NCBI GenBank assembly: GCA_946625715.1 | Contig: CAMOTK010000104.1 | Location: 1-7,093, forward strand | DNA from: an uncultured Prevotella sp. | GTDB taxonomy: Bacteria; Bacteroidota; Bacteroidia; Bacteroidales; Bacteroidaceae | Direction of reading: 5' to 3' | Length of the DNA stretch: 7,093 nucleotides | Shown: in pieces, positions 1-6,256 of the stretch | Layout of the letters: each line of letters opens with the position of its first letter | Numbering within the stretch: the stretch's first letter is position 1 | The notes under the pieces: generated by a model | Told to the model about the DNA's origin: nothing | Seen by the model: the letters and a program-made list of their open reading frames with translations, nothing else | Databases searched by the model: none | Made by a program: the position numbers and the translations under genes

Positions 1-62
1 GCCCGACCAAATAGACCCTATTTACTTTTCTAGAATGACGAGTCCGGAAGTGTTAAATTTTA

Positions 63-3000
63 TCAGTTTTTCTTGACAAACATCTTCTTGCCATTCTTGA
101 AATACACACCATCCTGTGTGGGCTTGCTCTGCAGCTTGCGGCCGCTGAGGTCGTACCACACATCGGAGCCGGCGGCATCATGGCTGCTGACACCACGCAG
201 ACCGACGGCCTGGCCGTCGCAGGTTACCGTCATATTGGCACTCAGCGTGGTGCCGCGCAGACGGGCCGTGATGGTGACCTGCCCGTCGCCCACGGCCGTC
301 AGCAGTCCGTTGGCGTCGACCGTGGCAATCGTCTCATCGCTACTTGTCCACTCCACGTCGGGCTCATAGCTCAGGTTGTAATTTGAATACCAGTTCGAGG
401 GAATCCAATACTGCGTAAACAACTGCAGCGTCTCGCCGCGAGAGATTGCTGCGCCCGTATAGTTGCGTGCGTAAACCTGCATCGACGAATCGCCGGTCGG
501 AGCAAGCAGACGGAACCAAATCACTCCAGACTGGTACTCTGCGCCCTGTTCTGTCTTGGCCTTGATGGTCGTGGTGGCATCATCCTTCAGTCCGGTGACG
601 ATAGCCCACGCAGCATGCTGCTCCTTGCCGCCCACGGTGATGATGGTTTCGCCCATGGCCTCTACGCTTGCCACAGAAGCATCGGCAGCAGACCAGACGA
701 CCTTCTTGGCATCGCCAATAGCCGTTTCGGGGTCGGTATAGAACACATACTTGTACTGCCAGTTGGCCATGATACCATCAGTGGTGCCCATCTCGGTCTG
801 CGAACGCCAGAGTGTTTCGCCGCGTCGGCGACTGTCGACAGTCATGAATTTGACAGTGGGCTGCTTCACCAATATCTTGCAGATGGCCTTGTAGTCGCCT
901 TCATGGGTGGTCACGACAACATAGACATATTCCTGACGACCATTGTAGTATGACTGATTCAGCGGGATGAGGTTGTTGGCCGTCACCAGTCCGTTCTCGT
1001 CGACGCTGGCCCAGTCGCTCGGACTTCCGTAGATACCAGTATCGGTGAGAGCTTCCCACTTCACGCGCTTGTCGCCAGCCTCGGCGGGTAGCACGGTGGC
1101 CGTGAGTTGCAGCGTCTCGCCGGCTATCAGCGTGGCTTCAGCCATGTTCAGTTGCACGCCCTCCACCTTTGCGGGGTCAGGGCTGTCGGCCGGTGCATCG
1201 GGATAGAACTGGCGCAGGTAGGGATAGCCGTCGTTGATGTCGTTGTTGCGGCCCCACACGGTCTCGAAGTCCCAGCCTTCGTAAGTAGCCTTAGCCTTCA
1301 TCTCGTTGGTGGTCTTGCCGGTGGTGAGGGTCGCGGTAGAGGCTACCAGCTCCTTGTCGTAGTAGTAGTCTGACGAACCTGCCTTCACGCGACCGGCCAG
1401 ATAACAGTTGGTAAACGTTTTTTCTGAAGAATTTGAGCCATAAAGACTTCCTTCCGCAGCGCCATCGACATTGGTAATGTTCACTCGCGAGTAACTATTG
1501 TCGACGGCCGTCTTGCCAGTATATTCATAGTCTATCTGGCCTATCAGTCCGCCCACATAACTCTGTTCGGCATGCACATTGACGATGTTGCCCTCGGTGA
1601 AACACTGTGAGATGCTTGTCGCCACTGCCCTTCCCACCAGTAGCGAACCGCCGCCGAAGGCTGCTCCCGGGTAGGTAAGCCACTCGTTCTGATGGTCGGT
1701 GGCTTCGATGACCGAAGCTCGCACACCGACGTTCTTAATCACGGCACCGGCCTTGGTGATGCCAAACAAACCATAATAATACTGCTTATCCATGGGCATA
1801 CCACCCATTTCGATATACATGCCATAGATGCTGTGGCCCTGTCCGTCGAAGGTGCCATTGAACTCCACGCCAGCCTGCGTGCCACCGGCCACACTCGTGG
1901 TGTAACTGCCAATGGGTTTCCAGGGCACGGCATAGCCGTCGTGGCCCCAATACTGCCAGTCGGTGGTGTCGTTGAGGAAGATGTCGTTGTCGAGCACCAC
2001 CGTCTTGCCCTCGAAACTCTGCGGGGCGCGGGTCTGAGTGAAGCTATAGGTTTCGTATGGGTCACCATACATGCCCACGCCTTCTGTTCGTGTGATGGTG
2101 TATTCGCCGTTGACAGCCACGGCCAGGCCACGCAGTTGGGCAGCCGTCTTGATGTGATAGGTATTGGAAAACTTGTTGTTGAACGGCGTCAGGTCGTAGG
2201 TGAAGCGGGTGTCTTCGAGCCATTTGGCGTAGAGCGTCATGTCGGCAGCGACGGTGGTATGCTCGAAGTCGAAGAACTGCTTCAGTGCCTCATCGCTATA
2301 CCAGCCGGCAAACACCATGCCCTCCTTGGTGGGACGTGCGGGAGCCTCCATGAGCGAGCCCTCGACAACTTTTCTTGTAACGACGGCCGTGCCGCCATTG
2401 CTCGCGAAGGCAACGCTCACGCCGGGGTTATAGTCGGCCGAAGGATTGACGCGCGGATACTGGCCCTCGCGCCACTGCCAGTAGTTCAGCTGAAGTTCGT
2501 CGTTGTCGCTGTGGGCAGCATTCCAGCGTGCCACAGCATCGTTATAGACGTTGACACACTCCTTCGACTGCAGCCAGGCGGTAGTCCTGTTGTACTGGAT
2601 ATTCACCCGTAGGTCGCCTGCCACATCGGTATCGATAAATGGATTCTCCACATACTGGAATCCGTGGCTGGGTACGGCAGAATTGCTCAGATTGGCCAAT
2701 ACGCCGGCATAGAGATAGTTGACGATGGAGTCGCCGGCCCAAGAGCGGTAGTTGCAATTGGCATCTACCGTACCGGCCACATACTGCGCACCACCGGCAC
2801 TGTACAACCGTGCCGTCGACATGCAGTTGAGCACGCGGCCACGCTCCGTCAGGTCGGCTGCCAGCGCTCCTATGCCCAGCGCATTGGACCCTTGCGACTC
2901 GGCATCGCCCGACGTCCAGCACTGTATGAGGCTATAGCCCGAAAGCACCTTTCCAGCCAGGATGCCAGCCCTGAAGGCACGCACATAGGCATTGGTGACA

Positions 3001-4922
3001 CCCAGATTGCGGATAGTCACGCCCTTGCCTTGAGCGTCCTTGCCCAGCAGACCGAAAAAGCCCTGATTGTCGAGCAGGTTGTCGATGTACATATTCTGCA
3101 CCTCGTGGAAGTCGCCGTCGTAGTTGCCTTTGAAGGGATAGTCGACGGGCGCATCGAGCAGTTCATACTTATGACTGCCACCGATGGGCTGCCACTCTGT
3201 GGGCATCTCTTCGCCCCACTGCTCCATAGGTGCGTTCAGGGCAATGTCGGCCGTCTGCTTGATATAGCATTTGTAGAAGTCGAAACCGCGGTCAACCAAA
3301 TAACCTATGTTCTGCAACTGCTCCTTATTATTAATAAGGTAGGGATTGGCCTTCGAGCCGTCGCCGCCGGCAAAGAAGTCGGAGGCATCTTTTGTATAAA
3401 CGCCCGTGGCGCGGGGCAGCTGTCCGGCACGATACTCCCACTGGCTGGTGCCCATGAAGCGGGCCAGCTTGTTCAGTTCGTCGACAAACGCCTGGCTCTG
3501 CATATAGTCCACGCTATACTCCTGACCAAGATAGCAGTTATAGTTGCCGCTGAACGATGGTATGCCGTCCTTGTTCCAGTAGCAGCCTATCTCGCGCGAA
3601 TAGCTGGTGTACGGGTCACTGAAGCCTGCCTGCCCGTGGTTGTACTCAAAGAGGAAGGCAGCACAGTTGTTGCGATAGCAGCCTTCGTCCTGGTTGTCGT
3701 CCTTGCGCAGTTCGCACACGCTGGTGGTGAAGCAGTTGATGCAGTCGCCCGGATAGGCTCTATCGCCATCATGATGGGCATACTCGCCGTTGTAGCGCAC
3801 GAACTGGGCCATGCCCACGGAGCCTGCCAGCGTGTTGTAATCCGTGATATCCTTCAGCAGGCCGGTAGAATAGCACGACTCGATGCGTCCGTAGTTGTAA
3901 AGGCCGAAACCGCCCAACTGGCCGTTGCTTTCGGAACTGAGGTTGCCCGTGGCACTGCACTCGCGGATGATGGCGTCTATCCAGTTGTAGACTACAAAGC
4001 CGCCGGCATAATGTGGACTATAGACTTTGTTGCCATACTCGTTGACGGCTCCGTTAGTACCATAAAGTGCCTGAATGTCGACCGATGCCGTGCAGCGCTC
4101 AACGAGTCCGTAGTTGTAGTTGACCAAGCCGCCGCCATTGCCAGCCGTACAACGGGCAGAACCGGTTGCCGAGCAGTCGCGCACGATGCCCGTCGTCTGG
4201 TTCTCATAGACGATGCCGCCCATGCCGGCGCCCTCGGTCTGGATGTCTGCGGTGCAGTTCTCTATCAAGCCCTCGTTCTTCGACACGATGCCGCCCAGGC
4301 TCACCTGCGTACCGTGCATCTTGCCCTGCACGTGGCAGTTGCTTACCGTGCTGCCTTCATTGAGGAACGCAGCAATGAGCGCTGCATGGCTCACACCGCT
4401 CACCATGGCATTCTGCAAGTTGAGGTTCTTGATGGTGCCGCCGTCGACATTGCAGAACAGGCCCTTGTTATAGCCAGAGAAGTCCATCTCGCTGAGTTCT
4501 GTGTCTAAATCGAGAGGATCGAAGCCTACGCCGAAGTCAGCCCCCTTGCCATAATAGAGGTTGTGGATGGTGTGACCTGCACCATCAAACGTACCGCGGA
4601 AGTAGGCATACTTGGTCTCTTCGCCCCACTTCCACACCTGATGGCCTATGGGTTCCCAGTCAAGCGGGTCCGTGCCTTCTGCCAACTCTGTGAGGTAGAT
4701 GTCGTTGGCCAACTGGATGAACTTACCTTTAAAGTCCTCGCCATCGTCGTTCACGCGGGCAGCCAGACCGGCCAACTGCTCGGGCGTACTGATAAGATAG
4801 GGGCTCGCCTCCGTGCCCTGACCCGGCAGGTTCTTGTCGGCCGTGCCGTCCCAGTAGGTCTGCGCCGTTGCCGTAAGTGCACAGCAAAGACAAACCACCA
4901 TTGTCATGATAATCTTCTTCAT
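63..4922 (-). CDS. Giant secreted GLUG/InlB/Big2-repeat protein, probable cell-surface protein
   Basis: Encodes 1619 residues from ATG at 4922. An in-frame TTG two codons upstream is possible, but ATG gives a normal signal peptide (MKKIIMTMVVCLC...TATA, cleavage near residue 20 before QT). Three related modules follow, about residues 24-508, 513-828 and 906-1243. Each runs PY/YHI-entry, 'QL' helix, NDI/ADI strand, W.PIG, FDG.GH or YDGDFH, GLF/FGLLG and IKN/IRN.GV, and closes near a 'G..P' strand. The first contains a GLUG-like ladder and many cysteines. An InlB-type repeat (836-901, with FAGWYSDE and LYAKW) precedes module three. Three Ig-like domains (about 1253-1353, 1356-1473, 1480-1569) follow; the outer two show Big2 hallmarks such as GETLQLTATVLP, WTSSDETIATVDANGLLTA and GDGQVTITA. 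The last 34 residues (YDLSGRKL...GVYFKNGKKMFVKKN) resemble C-terminal sorting tails of Bacteroidetes secreted proteins. Such families are surface or adhesin-like; the ligand is unknown. No catalytic motif is seen. It is divergent from the membrane AraC-type gene. Confidence 0.93.
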   Translation of the reverse strand: MKKIIMTMVVCLCCALTATAQTYWDGTADKNLPGQGTEASPYLISTPEQLAGLAARVNDDGEDFKGKFIQLANDIYLTELAEGTDPLDWEPIGHQVWKWGEETKYAYFRGTFDGAGHTIHNLYYGKGADFGVGFDPLDLDTELSEMDFSGYNKGLFCNVDGGTIKNLNLQNAMVSGVSHAALIAAFLNEGSTVSNCHVQGKMHGTQVSLGGIVSKNEGLIENCTADIQTEGAGMGGIVYENQTTGIVRDCSATGSARCTAGNGGGLVNYNYGLVERCTASVDIQALYGTNGAVNEYGNKVYSPHYAGGFVVYNWIDAIIRECSATGNLSSESNGQLGGFGLYNYGRIESCYSTGLLKDITDYNTLAGSVGMAQFVRYNGEYAHHDGDRAYPGDCINCFTTSVCELRKDDNQDEGCYRNNCAAFLFEYNHGQAGFSDPYTSYSREIGCYWNKDGIPSFSGNYNCYLGQEYSVDYMQSQAFVDELNKLARFMGTSQWEYRAGQLPRATGVYTKDASDFFAGGDGSKANPYLINNKEQLQNIGYLVDRGFDFYKCYIKQTADIALNAPMEQWGEEMPTEWQPIGGSHKYELLDAPVDYPFKGNYDGDFHEVQNMYIDNLLDNQGFFGLLGKDAQGKGVTIRNLGVTNAYVRAFRAGILAGKVLSGYSLIQCWTSGDAESQGSNALGIGALAADLTERGRVLNCMSTARLYSAGGAQYVAGTVDANCNYRSWAGDSIVNYLYAGVLANLSNSAVPSHGFQYVENPFIDTDVAGDLRVNIQYNRTTAWLQSKECVNVYNDAVARWNAAHSDNDELQLNYWQWREGQYPRVNPSADYNPGVSVAFASNGGTAVVTRKVVEGSLMEAPARPTKEGMVFAGWYSDEALKQFFDFEHTTVAADMTLYAKWLEDTRFTYDLTPFNNKFSNTYHIKTAAQLRGLAVAVNGEYTITRTEGVGMYGDPYETYSFTQTRAPQSFEGKTVVLDNDIFLNDTTDWQYWGHDGYAVPWKPIGSYTTSVAGGTQAGVEFNGTFDGQGHSIYGMYIEMGGMPMDKQYYYGLFGITKAGAVIKNVGVRASVIEATDHQNEWLTYPGAAFGGGSLLVGRAVATSISQCFTEGNIVNVHAEQSYVGGLIGQIDYEYTGKTAVDNSYSRVNITNVDGAAEGSLYGSNSSEKTFTNCYLAGRVKAGSSDYYYDKELVASTATLTTGKTTNEMKAKATYEGWDFETVWGRNNDINDGYPYLRQFYPDAPADSPDPAKVEGVQLNMAEATLIAGETLQLTATVLPAEAGDKRVKWEALTDTGIYGSPSDWASVDENGLVTANNLIPLNQSYYNGRQEYVYVVVTTHEGDYKAICKILVKQPTVKFMTVDSRRRGETLWRSQTEMGTTDGIMANWQYKYVFYTDPETAIGDAKKVVWSAADASVASVEAMGETIITVGGKEQHAAWAIVTGLKDDATTTIKAKTEQGAEYQSGVIWFRLLAPTGDSSMQVYARNYTGAAISRGETLQLFTQYWIPSNWYSNYNLSYEPDVEWTSSDETIATVDANGLLTAVGDGQVTITARLRGTTLSANMTVTCDGQAVGLRGVSSHDAAGSDVWYDLSGRKLQSKPTQDGVYFKNGKKMFVKKN
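66..167 (-). other. C-terminal sorting-like tail of the giant protein
   Basis: The final 34 residues (about 1586-1619) read as strand DVWYDLSGRKLQ, turn SKPTQDG, strand VYFKNGKKMFVKKN. The 'YDLSGR..L......GVY...NGKK..V' pattern resembles short C-terminal domains of Bacteroidetes proteins related to type IX secretion signals. It is shorter than the full 70-80 residue type IX domain, so a sorting role is an inference from pattern. Type IX machinery is not in this window. Confidence 0.55.
216..1166 (-). repeat. Three Ig-like (Big2-type) domains near the C-terminus of the giant protein
   Basis: Domain one (about residues 1253-1353) starts VEGVQLNMAEATLIAGETLQ and has VKWEA, ASVDENGLVTA and a long insertion before YVYVVVTT. 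Domain two (1356-1473) is diverged: RRRGETLW, VVWSAADASVASVEA and TTTIKAKT are recognisable, but it carries an extra loop with Trp and Tyr residues. Domain three (1480-1569) is again typical, with SRGETLQL, VEWTSSDETIATVDANG and DGQVTITA. Big2-like domains are Ig-fold spacers or adhesion modules of bacterial surface proteins. The middle assignment is less certain than the outer two. Confidence 0.78.
2220..2417 (-). repeat. InlB B-repeat / Listeria-Bacteroides-type domain in the giant protein
   Basis: Residues about 836-901 read VSVAFASNGGTAV, then V.EGSLMEAPARPTKEG, FAGWYSDE, F.FEHTTVAADMTLYAKW. This is the classic order of the InlB-type repeat (Flg_new family): a first strand with NGG, 'P.RPT.EG..F.GWY.D' and the closing 'T.YAKW'. 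Only one copy is present and it sits as a linker between the second and third solenoid modules. In this family the domain is a small beta-grasp-like spacer common in surface proteins. A role as spacer here is inferred. Confidence 0.88.
3849..4295 (-). repeat. GLUG-like repeat ladder inside the giant protein
   Basis: Protein-level repeats at about residues 210-358. Five units start with GG (residues 210, 235, 264, 307, 337), followed by a hydrophobic strand, a Y/N-rich turn, a strand 'G.I..C' and 'TA/SATG'. Examples are GGIVSKNEGLIENCTA, GGLVNYNYGLVERCTA and GGFGLYNYGRIESCYS. Each unit places one Cys 13 or 15 residues after its first Gly (223, 250, 277, 322, 350). This pattern fits GLUG-type repeats that stack as a beta-solenoid. 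The DNA copies are diverged, so this is an old protein repeat, not a fresh tandem duplication. Confidence 0.75.
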
Positions 4923-4966
4923 AAGCAATAGATTTTTATATAATACAAGTAGGATTCATAGATGTG

Positions 4967-5001
4967 CAAATATACGAAGGTTTCTAATTTTTAACAACAA
5001 A
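4967..5001 (-). promoter_or_regulatory. Bacteroidetes-type promoter of the giant surface-protein gene
   Basis: On the minus strand, TATATTTG (4974 down to 4967) matches the Bacteroidetes -7 consensus TAnnTTTG exactly and is followed by C. A TTG (4997-4995, within TTTTTGTTG) lies 20 nt upstream, where the -33 TTTG element is expected. Transcription should start near 4960-4962, giving a leader of about 40 nt to the ATG at 4922. The leader is AT-rich and lacks a Shine-Dalgarno sequence, which is normal for this phylum. Confidence 0.72.
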
Positions 5002-5017
5002 AAGGAAGGCAGGAAAG

Positions 5018-5068
5018 TTTCATTGCGTAAATTCCAAATGTCAATGCGTAAATATTTACGCTTTGACA
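5018..5068. promoter_or_regulatory. Putative operator: three 15-bp sites, two direct and one inverted
   Basis: Site 1 is TTTCATTGCGTAAAT (5018-5032, plus), site 2 TGTCAATGCGTAAAT (5039-5053, plus) and site 3 TGTCAAAGCGTAAAT (5068-5054, minus). Sites 2 and 3 abut as a 30-bp inverted repeat with 14 of 15 base pairs matching and a perfect 16-bp core, GCGTAAATATTTACGC. Sites 1 and 2 match at 13 of 15 positions and are 21 bp apart, two DNA turns, the spacing known for direct half-sites of AraC-family proteins. The cluster lies between the divergent promoters, upstream of both predicted transcription starts, so it should act as DNA rather than as an RNA hairpin. The adjacent AraC-type protein is the obvious candidate binder. 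Confidence 0.7.
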
Positions 5069-5102
5069 CAATGGAAGATGACGGCGAATCACAAAAAAGT
5101 AT

Positions 5103-5110
5103 TACCTTTG
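5103..5110 (+). promoter_or_regulatory. -7 element of the AraC-type regulator gene, probably leaderless
   Basis: TACCTTTG followed by C fits the Bacteroidetes -7 consensus TAnnTTTG. It ends only four bases before the ATG at 5115, so the expected transcription start falls on or beside the start codon. No TTTG or TTG is present about 20 nt upstream (5079-5083 is TGACG), so the promoter has no visible -33 element and may depend on an activator bound to the operator at 5018-5068. Confidence 0.6.
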
Positions 5111-5114
5111 CAGT

Positions 5115-6161
5115 ATGGACTATATCAATTTATCGGCATTCCTGATAGGAATATCTACAGCATTCTTTGGCATCTTTGCCCTGCATATCCTGGTGTGGCG
5201 CAAGGAGCGTACAAGATTCCAAACCGTCTTGGGGTGGATTATGGTGATATGGGCGATATGGAACCTGAAGGACATCGTCATCACCTTCCCAGGAATGTAC
5301 ACTCGGGAAGTGCTCAACTGGATAATGCTCATCGACGGATGGTCGGCACTGACCTACACCGTCTTCATCTTCGAAGTGGTGCAGCCGGGATGGGTGTCTT
5401 GGAGAAAACTCGGTTTGCTGGCGATACCCTTTACCGTTTTCACCTTATTATATGTCATAGTGCCTGAACAGTGGGTCGTTCTTTCCTATGCCGCCTTCCT
5501 ATGGTTCTATGCATGGACAATCGTGGGCATTGGATTTGTGAAGACAAGACGCTACCTGAGCTATGTGCGGAAGAACTTCTCGAACATCGACAATATTGAT
5601 GTGTCGTGGCTGAAGTCAGTCTTTCTCTTCGCCATCATCAGCCAGTTGTCATGGCTGTTTGTATCGCTCTATGCCACTGTGCCGGGCGATATCGTCTACT
5701 ATGTGTCTACCATCCTGCTCTGGCTGATGGTATTGCACTACAGTTGGAACTTCCAGCCCATCAAGGTGGAGAAGGATACAGAGTCAGCTGCCGATATGCT
5801 GGTGCATAAGAATGCATCGTCCATTCAGGAAGGAGAACTGGAACGTGTGGTTGAAGAGAAAAAACTCTATTTGAAAAAGGACCTCACTTTGGCCGACATT
5901 GCCTTGGAACTGAGCACCAACCGAACGTATGTCAGCAGCTATCTCAGTCAGGTGCGAGGCCAGACCTTCTATGACTATATCAATCAGATGAGGATAGAGA
6001 AAGTAAGTGTACCGCTGCTCAAAGAGCATCCGGAGTACACCTTAGACTATGTGGCCGCAGAGAGTGGCTTTGCGTCTATCTCTACCTTCCGACGGGCCTT
6101 TCTGAAGCTCACGGGAAAGACGCCCCGACAGTTTGTTGCGGATGCCAGGCCTGAGACTTGA
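5115..6161 (+). CDS. Membrane-embedded AraC-family transcriptional regulator
   Basis: Encodes 348 residues. The N-terminal two thirds carry about seven hydrophobic helices (roughly 4-27, 38-58, 67-90, 98-117, 119-142, 165-187, 190-211) with no recognisable soluble sensor domain. A charged linker (about 215-245) leads to an AraC-type DNA-binding domain: first HTH near 257-280 (LTLADIALELSTNRTYVSSY), then FYDYINQMRIEKV, second HTH near 309-331 (YVAAESGFASISTFRRAFLK) and the family signature TGKTPRQF (333-340). It should be an inner-membrane one-component regulator with the HTH in the cytoplasm; the signal is unknown. The start is well bounded: the in-frame stop at 5079-5081 is followed by no ATG, GTG or TTG before 5115, and the next Met (43) would remove the first helix. 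There is no Shine-Dalgarno sequence. It diverges from the giant surface-protein gene and shares the operator region. AraC family membership is firm; the target is inferred. Confidence 0.93.
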   Translation: MDYINLSAFLIGISTAFFGIFALHILVWRKERTRFQTVLGWIMVIWAIWNLKDIVITFPGMYTREVLNWIMLIDGWSALTYTVFIFEVVQPGWVSWRKLGLLAIPFTVFTLLYVIVPEQWVVLSYAAFLWFYAWTIVGIGFVKTRRYLSYVRKNFSNIDNIDVSWLKSVFLFAIISQLSWLFVSLYATVPGDIVYYVSTILLWLMVLHYSWNFQPIKVEKDTESAADMLVHKNASSIQEGELERVVEEKKLYLKKDLTLADIALELSTNRTYVSSYLSQVRGQTFYDYINQMRIEKVSVPLLKEHPEYTLDYVAAESGFASISTFRRAFLKLTGKTPRQFVADARPET

Positions 6162-6191
6162 GCACTGAGCCCTAATTCGCCCAAAGGCACG

Positions 6192-6230
6192 AAAAAAAGC
6201 CTGACTCCGCTGCGTGGGAGTCAGGCTTTT
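6192..6230. terminator. Bidirectional intrinsic terminator between convergent genes
   Basis: A perfect 14-bp stem (AAAAGCCTGACTCC at 6195-6208, GGAGTCAGGCTTTT at 6217-6230) encloses an 8-nt loop. On the plus strand it lies 33 nt after the regulator stop and ends in four T. On the minus strand it lies 26 nt after the pnp stop and ends in seven T (complement of 6192-6198). It should end both transcripts, more strongly for pnp. Confidence 0.92.
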
Positions 6231-6256
6231 CGCTTGTTATGATTCAGGGACTCGGT

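Noticed and set aside
9..23. Small hairpin AAATAG-ACC-CTATTT downstream of the giant gene
   Set aside because: The stem is only 6 bp and AT-rich, and it has no T tract on the minus strand, so it does not support a terminator call.
2664..4508. 614-codon open frame on the plus strand opposite the giant gene
   Set aside because: It is antisense to a well-supported coding region, has no family motifs, and is rich in Ala, Val, Ile and His as expected of a shadow frame. The shorter plus-strand frame at 1692-2612 is rejected for the same reason.
4880..4922. Possible lipoprotein signal (cysteines at residues 11, 13 and 14 of the giant protein)
   Set aside because: No proper lipobox precedes any of them, the hydrophobic core before them is too short, and an ordinary signal peptidase site (TATA before Q) follows.
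5057..5065. Alternative -7 element TACGCTTTG for the regulator
   Set aside because: The spacing is TA-N3-TTTG rather than TA-N2-TTTG, it overlaps the operator palindrome, and no -33 element is visible; TACCTTTG at 5103 fits better.
4906..5145. Small plus-strand frame spanning the intergenic region
   Set aside because: It starts inside the giant gene on the opposite strand and runs through both promoters and the operator; there is no promoter or translation signal for it.
5063..5467. Plus-strand frame overlapping the start of the regulator
   Set aside because: It overlaps the AraC-type gene in another frame, shows no domain pattern, and begins upstream of the predicted transcription start.
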